From the NCBI GenBank assembly GCA_007694005.1, contig RECN01000197.1:1-64000 (forward strand): a stretch of DNA of 64,000 bases, given 5' to 3'. A program made the translations under genes and the position numbers. Under the pieces are notes generated by a model that saw only the letters and a list, made by a program, of their open reading frames with translations, was not told where the DNA came from and did not search any database. This document shows, in pieces, positions 28,405-37,345 of the stretch. Origin of the DNA: Spirochaetaceae bacterium. Its GTDB lineage: Bacteria; Spirochaetota; Spirochaetia; DSM-27196; SKKC01. The stretch's first letter is position 1; each line of letters begins with the position of its first letter.

Positions 28405-29526
28405 ATGGACAACGTACTCGAAGTAAAAGATCTGGCGACGTATTTCTTCATGCACGACTATATCATCCGGGCGGTGGATGGTGTTGACTTTACCTTAGGT
28501 CGTGGGGAGACGCTGGGAATCGTCGGTGAGTCGGGCTGTGGTAAGTCCATCACCTCAATGAGCATGATGCGCCTCGTTCCGGATCCGCCCGGCAGGATCA
28601 TTTCCGGGGAAATTTCTCTGAAAGGCCGTGATATCCTCAAAATCAGCGAAGACGAGATGCGGAAGGTCAGGGGAAACGAGATATCGATGATCTTCCAGGA
28701 GCCCATGACGAGTCTCAACCCTGTGTTTACGATCGGATTTCAGATTTCTGAGGTTCTCCGTCTGCATCGGGATATCGGGAAACAGGACGCGATAAAGGAA
28801 GCGGCGCGTCTTTTGCGCATGGTTGGTATGTCCGATCCTGAAGAACGTGTAAACGAGTACCCCTTTCAGCTTTCGGGCGGGCTGCGCCAGCGGGCAATGA
28901 TTGCAATTGCGATGGCCTGCGAGCCGACCGTCATGATTGCCGACGAACCGACTACAGCTCTCGATGTGACTATACAGGCCCAGATTCTTCGCCTCATGAG
29001 GCAACTGAAAGAAACGAAGGATACCTCGATCGCCTTCATTACACATGACCTCGCGGTCATCGCGAGCTTCACCGACCGGGTTATGGTCATGTACGCTGGC
29101 GTGGCGGTCGAGACCTCGACGGTACACGAGATCTTCAAGAATCCTCTGCACCCCTATACGCAGGGTCTGCTCGGGTCGGTGCCGGTCCTTGGTGACAGGA
29201 AAGTCAACGCAGACGGAAGCAGGAAACTCCTCAATGCGATTCCGGGCTCGCTGCCCGATGCACGAAGGTTTCCCCGGGGGTGTCGCTTTGCCCCGCGCTG
29301 TCCGAAGGCCATGAAAAAGTGCTGGGAGGCGGAACCCGCAAAAGTGGAGGTGGCACCGGGCCATCAGGTCCGATGTTTTCTCCACCATGACGAAGTACGG
29401 GTCATAAGCAAGCGGGACCTTGGAGCGGCCGGTAAGCGCGTTCTTAAGAACCAGCAGAAGATTTCCGGCAAAAAGAAAGGCTCCGCCGACGGCTCCAAGA
29501 CAGATACCCCTATAGCAAGGAACTAG
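28405..29526 (+). CDS. Peptide ABC transporter ATP-binding protein, DppD/OppD type
   Basis: [50 protein letters not shown]. Confidence 0.95.
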   Translation: MDNVLEVKDLATYFFMHDYIIRAVDGVDFTLGRGETLGIVGESGCGKSITSMSMMRLVPDPPGRIISGEISLKGRDILKISEDEMRKVRGNEISMIFQEPMTSLNPVFTIGFQISEVLRLHRDIGKQDAIKEAARLLRMVGMSDPEERVNEYPFQLSGGLRQRAMIAIAMACEPTVMIADEPTTALDVTIQAQILRLMRQLKETKDTSIAFITHDLAVIASFTDRVMVMYAGVAVETSTVHEIFKNPLHPYTQGLLGSVPVLGDRKVNADGSRKLLNAIPGSLPDARRFPRGCRFAPRCPKAMKKCWEAEPAKVEVAPGHQVRCFLHHDEVRVISKRDLGAAGKRVLKNQQKISGKKKGSADGSKTDTPIARN

Positions 29527-29530
29527 TACA

Positions 29531-30688
29531 GTGAGCTCGAAAAATGAAACCCTAATAGACATCCGCGGCCTCAAGAAGACGTTCCCGGTCAAAGCCAGCG
29601 TTTTTTCGAGTAAGTCTATCCCTCTGAAAGCTGTCGACGGTGTTAACGTGCAGATCAGGAAAGGCGAAACACTCGGACTTGTCGGTGAGTCTGGCTGCGG
29701 AAAAACGACGGTCGGTCGCTGCGTGCTTCGTCTGTATGAGCCTGACAGGGGACGCGTCTGGCTTGACCCCGACCCGGCCGTTGTGGCGGAGGTCGAGCAG
29801 TTCGACCTCGAGTACGAGCAGCTGCAGAGTCAGCTCGACGACGTCATTGCTGGAGGGCGGATACGCGGCGCCGGGCAAAAGTCGCGGGAACTCAAGAACA
29901 GAATACGAAAGAACCGGAATACCGCCCGTCGCAAGGCAATGCAGCAGGACATCCTGAGCATGGGACCGGATCAGATGCATAAGATGCGTCGAAACGTTCA
30001 GATGGTTTTTCAGGACCCGTGGGCAAGTCTGAATCCACAGATGGTCGTATCAGACATCATCGGCGAAGGTCCTTATACCTATGGAACGCACAAAGGTGCG
30101 CGTCTGAACAAGTGGGTCATGGAGCTGCTCGACAAGGTCGGTCTTCCGCGCAACGCGGCGAACCGCTACCCCCATGAGTTCTCCGGCGGCCAGAGACAGC
30201 GCATCGGAATCGCGCGGGCCCTGGCGCTCACACCGAAGCTGATCGTCTGCGATGAACCCGTCAGTGCCCTGGATGTGTCAGTTCAGGCGCAGATAATCAA
30301 CCTGCTCATCAGTCTGCAGGACGACTTCGAACTGGCGTATCTCTTTATCGCCCACGATCTCAGTGTTGTCCAGTACATCTCCGACCGTGTAGCGGTCATG
30401 TACCTCGGAAAAATTGTCGAGCTCGGTACCGGCGAACAGCTGTACAACAATCCACGACACCCGTATACCATAAGCCTTCTCGGTTCTATTCCGGTCGCGG
30501 ATCCGGAGATCAAGACACAGGAACGCATACTCGAAGGGGATGTGCCGAGTCCGGTAAACCCACCGAAAGGCTGCACCTTCCACCCACGATGTCCGAATCG
30601 AATCGACAGCTGTTCACAGATTATCCCGGTTCTGGAGAAAAGCCAGGACGGACACGTGATAGCCTGCCACAATCCACCCAACGGATGA
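29531..30688 (+). CDS. Peptide ABC transporter ATP-binding protein, DppF/OppF type with coiled-coil insertion
   Basis: GESGCGKTTVGRCVLRLYEP, FSGGQRQRIGIARAL, KGCTFHPRCP; about 60 aa insertion before QMVFQDPWASLNPQM. Confidence 0.94.
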   Translation: MSSKNETLIDIRGLKKTFPVKASVFSSKSIPLKAVDGVNVQIRKGETLGLVGESGCGKTTVGRCVLRLYEPDRGRVWLDPDPAVVAEVEQFDLEYEQLQSQLDDVIAGGRIRGAGQKSRELKNRIRKNRNTARRKAMQQDILSMGPDQMHKMRRNVQMVFQDPWASLNPQMVVSDIIGEGPYTYGTHKGARLNKWVMELLDKVGLPRNAANRYPHEFSGGQRQRIGIARALALTPKLIVCDEPVSALDVSVQAQIINLLISLQDDFELAYLFIAHDLSVVQYISDRVAVMYLGKIVELGTGEQLYNNPRHPYTISLLGSIPVADPEIKTQERILEGDVPSPVNPPKGCTFHPRCPNRIDSCSQIIPVLEKSQDGHVIACHNPPNG

Positions 30689-30695
30689 TGCCGGT

Positions 30696-31277
30696 ATGAT
30701 TTCGGTACGGTCGCGCCTGAGTCTGAGAAAGGTATCGGAAGACTCTCTGAGGATGCAGATCAGCCCCTGGAGACGGGGACTGTACGGCACAATTGCGCTT
30801 ATACTCCTCGCAGGCCTTCTCATCGGAGGGTCGGACATCCCGTTAACCGGAATAAACGCAGGACTCATCTTCTATCTGCTTATGATCGTCGTGTCGCTGG
30901 CGGTCGCAGGCTGGAACACGATCACGCAGGTCGATCGACGTCGCGGAATTATCGCGGTCAGCAGGCGCCTGTTTGGTGTTAAAATCACGCAAAAAGAGTT
31001 TCTGTTTCCCGATCTGCAGGAGATCCTGATCCGAAAAATCGTCCTGTTCGGTGGGTTCAGACAACAGGGCGGGACCGAATACGCCCGTGGCGGCATGTTG
31101 ACACCTGGTCGAAACGCGCTTTCGCCCCGGCGAAAAGAGCTGGGGAAGCTGTATCTTATCTCAAAGTCGCAGAAACCCGAGTTTCTGGAAGAGTCAACCG
31201 ACGTCGCAGACCTCTGGTCCCTCGGGGAGTCGATCAGCGAGTTCTGCGGCCTGCCGGTGCGTAGCGAAGAAATTTAA
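30696..31277 (+). CDS. Hypothetical membrane protein
   Basis: Two predicted TMs GTIALILLAGLLIGG and GLIFYLLMIVVSLAVAGW; starts 8 nt after the ATPase gene. Confidence 0.65.
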   Translation: MISVRSRLSLRKVSEDSLRMQISPWRRGLYGTIALILLAGLLIGGSDIPLTGINAGLIFYLLMIVVSLAVAGWNTITQVDRRRGIIAVSRRLFGVKITQKEFLFPDLQEILIRKIVLFGGFRQQGGTEYARGGMLTPGRNALSPRRKELGKLYLISKSQKPEFLEESTDVADLWSLGESISEFCGLPVRSEEI

Positions 31278-31283
31278 GCTTTC

Positions 31284-31312
31284 TTGTTTTCAGAATCTCG
31301 CTCCGATATAGT
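31284..31312 (+). promoter_or_regulatory. Putative sigma70-type promoter for the GGDEF/EAL gene
   Basis: TTGTTT - 17 nt - TATAGT, upstream of GTG at 31335. Confidence 0.5.
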
Positions 31313-31334
31313 ATAGCCTAGGAAGTGTTCTCGC

Positions 31335-32825
31335 GTGACGACAGATGATGTAAAACAAAGCGCAGACGGCCCACTCGAGGACGGTCAGGATTTCGAGGAG
31401 CTGCAGGAAGAAAACCGTCGCCTCAGAAGTCATCTTGAAGAACTCGAAAACATTGTCAATCTTGACCCGACGACTGGACTCCCTATCCGTCGCGTTCTAT
31501 TCAGATCTCTTTCGAAACTACTCTCCGGCGAGTCACTGAAGACTGTCGTGCAGGCCCTTCCACAGAGTGCTCCGTTCTTCATGGAGAACGGCATAGGAGA
31601 TTATCATGCCGACGGCCCGGTATCGCATCTGCTTGTGGGAATAGTCCGGCTGAGCCGCGGATACCGACGCATTCGTGCGACGCGTGACCGGGATAACATT
31701 CTGTTGTTCAAGACGGTTGTACGCACGCGATCCCGTGCAGGGGCGCTTCTCTTTCAGTCCGACCGATCGGACGAGTTCGTCTTTCTGTCGGCAGAGGCTA
31801 CCGATCTTCCGTCGGCGCTTTCGTATGCGCGCTCAATCGCCGACGCAGTTTCCCAACCTCATGAGCCACCTGCCGACGACATCGTTCTTGGGGCTCATAT
31901 TGGCCTCGCGAGATTTCCTGATGATGCGAAAACACTCGACGACCTGTTAGAGTTTGCACACGCTGCGGTCGACCGGGCCGAGGATACCGGTTCGACCGTT
32001 GTATCGTACAGCCGACGCCTGGGAGAAGAGCGGGCATTCCGACAGAAAGTGGAACGGGCGGTGCGCGAATCCATTGCCGACGACTTCAAGGGCTTCGGCC
32101 TGGTATACCAGCCCATTGTTTCGCCCGACGGCGCTCTGGTGGCCGCAGAAACCCTGGTCCGCTTTGAGCACGCCTCGCTTGGGCAGATCTCACCGGCTCT
32201 GTTTATTCCCATCCTTGAAGACAACGGCGATATACGTCTGCTTGGACAGTGGATCCTCTTTCACGCGTGTCGAACGCTTAAGTCATGGCAGAACGCCGGA
32301 TTCACGGATATGAGACTCTCGGTGAATCTGTCACCGGCACAATTCATACAGCCGGATATTACGAAACGCATACAGGCCACGATCAATGCAGTCGGGATTG
32401 ATCCCAGGAGTCTTAAGATTGAACTGACTGAGACCATGGTCATGAACGATCCGACGGAGACCATACAGGCCATGAAGGAGCTCAAGGCGCTGGGGATTTC
32501 GCTCCTCATTGATGACTTCGGCACCGGTTACAGTTCTCTCGCGTATCTCAGGCAGCTGCCGGTAGACACGCTCAAGATCGACAAGAGCTTCGTGGATAAT
32601 CTGTGCAACGATAATGGTGATCAGGCTATTATGGAGGCCATAGTCACGCTCGGGAAAAGCCTGAGTCTGCAGATACTTGCCGAAGGGGTCGAGGACGAAT
32701 GCCAGCTCGCGTTCCTGCGTACAATCGGGTGTGACCTGATACAGGGATATTACTTCGCCGGTGCGGTCGACGAGCCGGAAATGAAGCGTCTGCTTGAGAA
32801 AGGATACGTGACCGGTGGGAAGTAG
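31335..32825 (+). CDS. Degenerate-GGDEF / EAL domain protein (probable c-di-GMP phosphodiesterase)
   Basis: NLDPTTGLPIRRVLFRSL GGDEF-like start, RSDEF in place of GGDEF; EAL motifs LKIELTE, LLIDDFGTGYSSLAYLRQLPVDTLKIDKSFV, LAEGVEDECQLAFL. Confidence 0.9.
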   Translation: MTTDDVKQSADGPLEDGQDFEELQEENRRLRSHLEELENIVNLDPTTGLPIRRVLFRSLSKLLSGESLKTVVQALPQSAPFFMENGIGDYHADGPVSHLLVGIVRLSRGYRRIRATRDRDNILLFKTVVRTRSRAGALLFQSDRSDEFVFLSAEATDLPSALSYARSIADAVSQPHEPPADDIVLGAHIGLARFPDDAKTLDDLLEFAHAAVDRAEDTGSTVVSYSRRLGEERAFRQKVERAVRESIADDFKGFGLVYQPIVSPDGALVAAETLVRFEHASLGQISPALFIPILEDNGDIRLLGQWILFHACRTLKSWQNAGFTDMRLSVNLSPAQFIQPDITKRIQATINAVGIDPRSLKIELTETMVMNDPTETIQAMKELKALGISLLIDDFGTGYSSLAYLRQLPVDTLKIDKSFVDNLCNDNGDQAIMEAIVTLGKSLSLQILAEGVEDECQLAFLRTIGCDLIQGYYFAGAVDEPEMKRLLEKGYVTGGK

Positions 32826-33291
32826 TCTGTGGAAGGTGCCGCGGCTGCGACGTTTCGCGATGGGCGTCGCCGCAGCAATCGTGTTCATAGTCCCGGCGCG
32901 ATCGATGGATGCCGAACTCATCGGTAAACCACCGTCCGAAATAATTGAACGCTACGGAGCACCCGACCGCTTGTTTATCGAGCAGACCGCCTCAGATACG
33001 GATCACTTCATCGTACTTCTGTACGCGGACTACCGCTATTTTTATTTTTATGAGAATGAGCTCTGGCAGATACGTGTGGACGAGCGATCGGAACACACTC
33101 TGTCCGGCGTCAGTATTGGAGATCTGGTTGATGATGTCGCCTTCGAGATCGGACCGCCCGACTGGAATCGTGATTCCGGTGAAAGCGCTTCGTTCAGACT
33201 GCCGGACCATGATCACCCCGTGGAACTCAGGGTATACGTTGACGGCGACGGGCTGATCCATGATATCTATCTGTACAGGATGGACTTCTGA
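32815..33291 (+). CDS. Hypothetical secreted protein
   Basis: Overlaps the upstream gene; signal-like MGVAAAIVFIVPARS; FIVLLYADYRYFYFYENELWQIRVD. Confidence 0.6.
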   Translation: MGSSLWKVPRLRRFAMGVAAAIVFIVPARSMDAELIGKPPSEIIERYGAPDRLFIEQTASDTDHFIVLLYADYRYFYFYENELWQIRVDERSEHTLSGVSIGDLVDDVAFEIGPPDWNRDSGESASFRLPDHDHPVELRVYVDGDGLIHDIYLYRMDF

Positions 33292-33292
33292 T

Positions 33293-34783
33293 ATGCCGGA
33301 TATCTGCCTGTGTCTTACCGCTGAAACGATGGCGCAGAACAACGCGCTGTTTCGGCAATATCGATCCTGCATTGACATGGTTGAGCTGCGAGTCGATCTG
33401 TTGAGCGACGCGGAGCAGGCGACCCTCCGTGCGGACCCGGAGCTTGCGGTACGTGAGTTTCACGGTGTGGACAGCATTCTGACCGTCCGCCGCAAAATCG
33501 ACGGCGGGTCGTGGAAGCGCAGTGAAGTGGAACGGATTGCTCTGCTCGAGCACATGCTTCCCGCGGGATTCACCAGTATCGATGTCGAGGCTGATCAAGT
33601 CGGGCTTTCCGACCGTCTGAGCCTCATTGCCTCAGCGCGCGCCGCAGGTGTTACCGTCATTGCCAGTCGCCACTACATGGAATACGTGCCAACGGACCTG
33701 GACAGCGAACTGCAGCGTCTTTCAGCGATTGGCGACTATGCTAAAATCGCCGCGCGTCCGAATGGTATCGCTGATTTCCGACGCCTCCTGCACGCGGCAC
33801 GCGCGCACGCGGGGCCTCACGTTGTCCTCGGTATGGGTTCGTATGGGGTCGCGAGCCGGATCATGGGACACACGTTTGGTAATCGCTTTACGTTCTCAAG
33901 CGCGGCGGACGTACAGCAGGCTGCAAGCGGGCATATTTCTCCGGATGTTCTTCAGACGCTCTACGCACACGGAGAGACAGGATCGGCTACGCGATATTTC
34001 GCGGTCGCCGGGGATCCCATCGCTCACTCGAAGTCACCCGAGTACCACAACCGGCGGTTTCGGGCAGACGGTCTTAACGCTTTGTATGTTCCCTTTCGAG
34101 TCGACGACTTCGATGAGTTCATGGAGCTTGCGCGCGAGCTTCCCCTCTCGGGGATCAGCGTCACGGTACCGCACAAGGAGTCGGCGGCTCGGGCAGCGGC
34201 TACGGTGAACGAAGGAGTCACCGCGACACGCGCCTGTAACACGCTGATTCGCCAGTCGGACGGAAGCTATCGAGGTGTGAACACGGATATAGAGGGGTTC
34301 CTGAGCGCTATCCGAACCCGCCTTTCGACCTTCCGCGGGGCAACCGTACTCGGTGCAGGAGGCGCGGCCCGGGCCGCGGTATACGCTCTTGCTTCCGAAG
34401 GTGTACCGGTTCTCGTGTGCAATCGCACCCTGTCCCGGGCACAGACGCTGGTTGCAGAACTCGGTGAAATTCTGCGCGATGAAGGACAGAGCACCGCCCT
34501 CAGCGCTGCCGCCTTACCGGGCGACGGTACCGACCTTGGCGCCTACGGTGACCTCATTGTCCAGACCAGCTCTGTCGGGATGCATCCTGACCATGAAGGC
34601 GACCCTATCCCGGCGTATCGCTTCTGTGGAACCGAGACGGTCTACGACATTATCTATACGCCACCAATGACTCCCGTCCTGAAACGGGCGCAACAGGCGG
34701 GGTGTGCCATCGTTAATGGAAGCGGAATGTTCGACGCACAGGCCGACGCTCAGTATCGTTTATTCAGGACTGTGCTACCATAA
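33293..34783 (+). CDS. aroDE: Bifunctional 3-dehydroquinate dehydratase (type I) / shikimate dehydrogenase fusion
   Basis: AroD-like N-half (VELRVDLL, SRHYMEYVP, YAKIAARPNG) and AroE-like C-half (GDPIAHSKSPEYHNRRF, VTVPHKES, VLGAGGAARAAVYAL). Confidence 0.92.
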   Translation: MPDICLCLTAETMAQNNALFRQYRSCIDMVELRVDLLSDAEQATLRADPELAVREFHGVDSILTVRRKIDGGSWKRSEVERIALLEHMLPAGFTSIDVEADQVGLSDRLSLIASARAAGVTVIASRHYMEYVPTDLDSELQRLSAIGDYAKIAARPNGIADFRRLLHAARAHAGPHVVLGMGSYGVASRIMGHTFGNRFTFSSAADVQQAASGHISPDVLQTLYAHGETGSATRYFAVAGDPIAHSKSPEYHNRRFRADGLNALYVPFRVDDFDEFMELARELPLSGISVTVPHKESAARAAATVNEGVTATRACNTLIRQSDGSYRGVNTDIEGFLSAIRTRLSTFRGATVLGAGGAARAAVYALASEGVPVLVCNRTLSRAQTLVAELGEILRDEGQSTALSAAALPGDGTDLGAYGDLIVQTSSVGMHPDHEGDPIPAYRFCGTETVYDIIYTPPMTPVLKRAQQAGCAIVNGSGMFDAQADAQYRLFRTVLP

Positions 34784-34812
34784 AGACAGCACGATAAAGA
34801 CAGGGGGGAATC

Positions 34813-36123
34813 ATGGCATCCTCAGTGAAACCTGCTAAAACCTTCGTCATCGATACGAACGTATTCATCCACCGCTCGGACGCCATATTGAGTTTCCGTG
34901 GCGTCGATGTCGTTATACCGCTCTGGGTGCTCGAAGAACTCGACCAGCTAAAAAGCTACTCGGACGAGCGCGGCAGAAACGCACGCCACGCGATCCGCCT
35001 CATTGACACCATAGGAAAGCACGGAAACCTTCGCGAAGGTGCGAAGATGGACAACGGATCGCGTCTGTGGGTAGCCCTTACGCACGCTGATCCGCGAGAT
35101 GTCGGGTTTCTCAACGACAAGATGGACAACCGCATCATCCTTGCGGCATACCAGCTGCAGCAGGAGGGCAGGGAGGTTTTCTTTGTCTCCAAAGACATCA
35201 ACGCCCGCATCAAGGCGGCAGCTCTGGGGATCAAGGCGGTCGACTACGACAAGCAGAAGGTTGACGCGGACTCACTGTATTCCGGCTACTCTGACTTCGA
35301 TGCTTCCGCCGAGGATATGGAAAAGCTGTCCCGTGACGGCGAGCTATCCTGGATGGATACGCTTCCCCCCAATCATTTTCTCATGCTGCGGAATCCGTCG
35401 GTGGAAGACTCGGTCATGGGACGATACGACAGCGCCCGACAGAAGCTTCGTTTCGTCGACTATAAAATGCCATCCGTGGTCGGTGTAAGACCTTTGAACT
35501 CCGAGCAGCGAATGGCCTTTGAGCTTCTCCTGGACCCGGATGTGAATCTGGTTACCCTGATCGGCAAGGCAGGTACGGGTAAGACGCTTCTGGCGATTGC
35601 AGCGGGTCTTCAACTGACCATAGACGACAAGGCCTACCAGCGGGTGCTTGTGAGCAGACCCGTCATACCCATGGGGAAAGATATCGGCTACCTTCCCGGA
35701 GCAAAGAATGAGAAGCTGTCGCACTGGATGCAACCACTGTTTGATAACCTGGAATACATCATTGCCTCGTACAAACGCCCGAACATGAAGACTGTCGACC
35801 AGCTGGTCGGGAGTAATCTGATCGAGCTTGAAGCCCTCTCGTATATTCGGGGGAGAAGTCTTCCGGGGCAGTTTATCGTCATAGACGAGGCGCAGAACCT
35901 GTCTCCCCACGAGATCAAGACCATCGTCAGTCGGGCCGGTGAGGGTTCAAAGGTTGTGTTGACCGGTGACCCACAGCAGATTGACAGCCCGTATCTCGAC
36001 GCGAGCTCGAACGGCTTGTCGTTCCTCGTCGAGGCCTTCAAGGGTCAGGATCTGTTTGGCCATGTGACGCTGCAGCGCAGCGAACGCAGCCGGCTTGCCG
36101 AGCTTGCCGCCGAACTGCTGTGA
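34813..36123 (+). CDS. PhoH family ATPase with N-terminal PIN domain
   Basis: TFVIDTNVFIHRSDAI PIN start; LIGKAGTGKTLLAIAAGL; FIVIDEAQNLSPHEIKTIVSRAGEGSKVVLTGDPQQID. Confidence 0.95.
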   Translation: MASSVKPAKTFVIDTNVFIHRSDAILSFRGVDVVIPLWVLEELDQLKSYSDERGRNARHAIRLIDTIGKHGNLREGAKMDNGSRLWVALTHADPRDVGFLNDKMDNRIILAAYQLQQEGREVFFVSKDINARIKAAALGIKAVDYDKQKVDADSLYSGYSDFDASAEDMEKLSRDGELSWMDTLPPNHFLMLRNPSVEDSVMGRYDSARQKLRFVDYKMPSVVGVRPLNSEQRMAFELLLDPDVNLVTLIGKAGTGKTLLAIAAGLQLTIDDKAYQRVLVSRPVIPMGKDIGYLPGAKNEKLSHWMQPLFDNLEYIIASYKRPNMKTVDQLVGSNLIELEALSYIRGRSLPGQFIVIDEAQNLSPHEIKTIVSRAGEGSKVVLTGDPQQIDSPYLDASSNGLSFLVEAFKGQDLFGHVTLQRSERSRLAELAAELL

Positions 36124-36135
36124 GCCGGCAGCCGT

Positions 36136-37092
36136 TCAGACGATGCGGTTGCGCTGTTCGCCTGCAAGGAAGGCCCTGATATTGGCTGCGACCTCCTGAA
36201 TGACCCGGGTCCTGGCCTCGATACTCGCCCACGCGATGTGAGGGGTGAGCAGCAGCTTTTCCTGCAGGTCCGACGCGAGCAGCGGGTTGTCCGGGTTTAT
36301 CGGTTCCTGCGCGAATACATCGAGAGCGGCGGCACGCAGAACACCTTTGCGCAGTGCATCTGCGAGATCCCCTTCGTCGACTATTCCACCGCGGCCCACA
36401 TTCACGAGGATCGAGTCCGGTTTCATGCGTGAAAGTTCCGCAGAACCGATCAGGCCCCGCGTGTGGTCGTTCATCGGTGCGTGTACACTCACGATGTCGC
36501 TGTCCCGCAGAAGATCGTCCAGAGATTGCCGGGCGTACTCTGCGTCGTTATTACGGCCCGAGGTACTGTAGTACGTCACCGTACACCCGAGAGACCCGGC
36601 GACTCGTGCGACGGCCCTGCCTATGGCTCCGAGACCGATTATTCCCCATCGTTTCCCGTCCAGTTCCCAGAACGTTCGGGACAGGTGTGTAAACATGGTG
36701 TTTCCGGCGTAAGCTCCGCTTTTAACGTACCCGTCGTAATAGTGAAGATGCTCAAGAAGGGACAATGTCATTCCTATCGTGTGCTGGGCTACACTCGCAG
36801 TGGAATACCCCGCCACGTTGGTGACAGCAATATTCTGCCGTTTCGCTGCTTCGAGGTCTATGTTATTGACACCGGTTGCGGTCAGACAGATCAGCTTCAA
36901 GGACTGAGCCGCCTCAAGTCTGCCCGCGTCAAGTATGATCTTGTTTGTAACGACGATTTCTGACTGCGCGATTCTGTCGTGTATTTCGTCATCTGCCGTC
37001 GCCGCGAAATCACGAAATGTACCGAATTCTCCGAGTATACCCGTAACAATATCGCTTCCGAGCGTGGCGGAGTCCAACAGTGTGATAATCAT
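36136..37092 (-). CDS. D-isomer-specific 2-hydroxyacid dehydrogenase (glycerate dehydrogenase-like)
   Basis: Start MIITLLDSATLGSD; WGIIGLGAIGRAVARVAGSLG; LVNVGRGGIVDEGDLADAL; LTPHIAWAS. Confidence 0.93.
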   Translation of the reverse strand: MIITLLDSATLGSDIVTGILGEFGTFRDFAATADDEIHDRIAQSEIVVTNKIILDAGRLEAAQSLKLICLTATGVNNIDLEAAKRQNIAVTNVAGYSTASVAQHTIGMTLSLLEHLHYYDGYVKSGAYAGNTMFTHLSRTFWELDGKRWGIIGLGAIGRAVARVAGSLGCTVTYYSTSGRNNDAEYARQSLDDLLRDSDIVSVHAPMNDHTRGLIGSAELSRMKPDSILVNVGRGGIVDEGDLADALRKGVLRAAALDVFAQEPINPDNPLLASDLQEKLLLTPHIAWASIEARTRVIQEVAANIRAFLAGEQRNRIV

Positions 37093-37108
37093 GCCGATGA
37101 TTATACCA

Positions 37109-37345
37109 ATGAACGAACAGAAGGCAAACGGAGACGCGTTCGAGGCTCTGCTGCAGGCCCCTTTTGAGCGTCTGGAGCAGGTGGCTGAGCTCTGTGTCGA
37201 GACACGATTCAGTCGGATCATTCAGCGACTGGAAGAGATTGAGACGGAACTGGACCTGTTTGTACGCACGGCCGGTTCGCGCGAACCCTCAACTTTACGG
37301 CACAGGATGCCGATACTCTACAAAAGGCGCTCATGCGAACAATGA
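37109..37345 (+). CDS. Small hypothetical protein (78 aa)
   Basis: MNEQKANGDAFEALLQAPFERLEQVAELCVETRFSRIIQRLEEIETELDLFVRTAGS...; divergent from 36136..37092, overlaps the next start. Confidence 0.5.
   Translation: MNEQKANGDAFEALLQAPFERLEQVAELCVETRFSRIIQRLEEIETELDLFVRTAGSREPSTLRHRMPILYKRRSCEQ

Noticed and set aside
28555-29592. 345-aa ORF antisense to the second DppD-type ATPase
   Set aside because: Shadow ORF in a conserved ABC ATPase gene.
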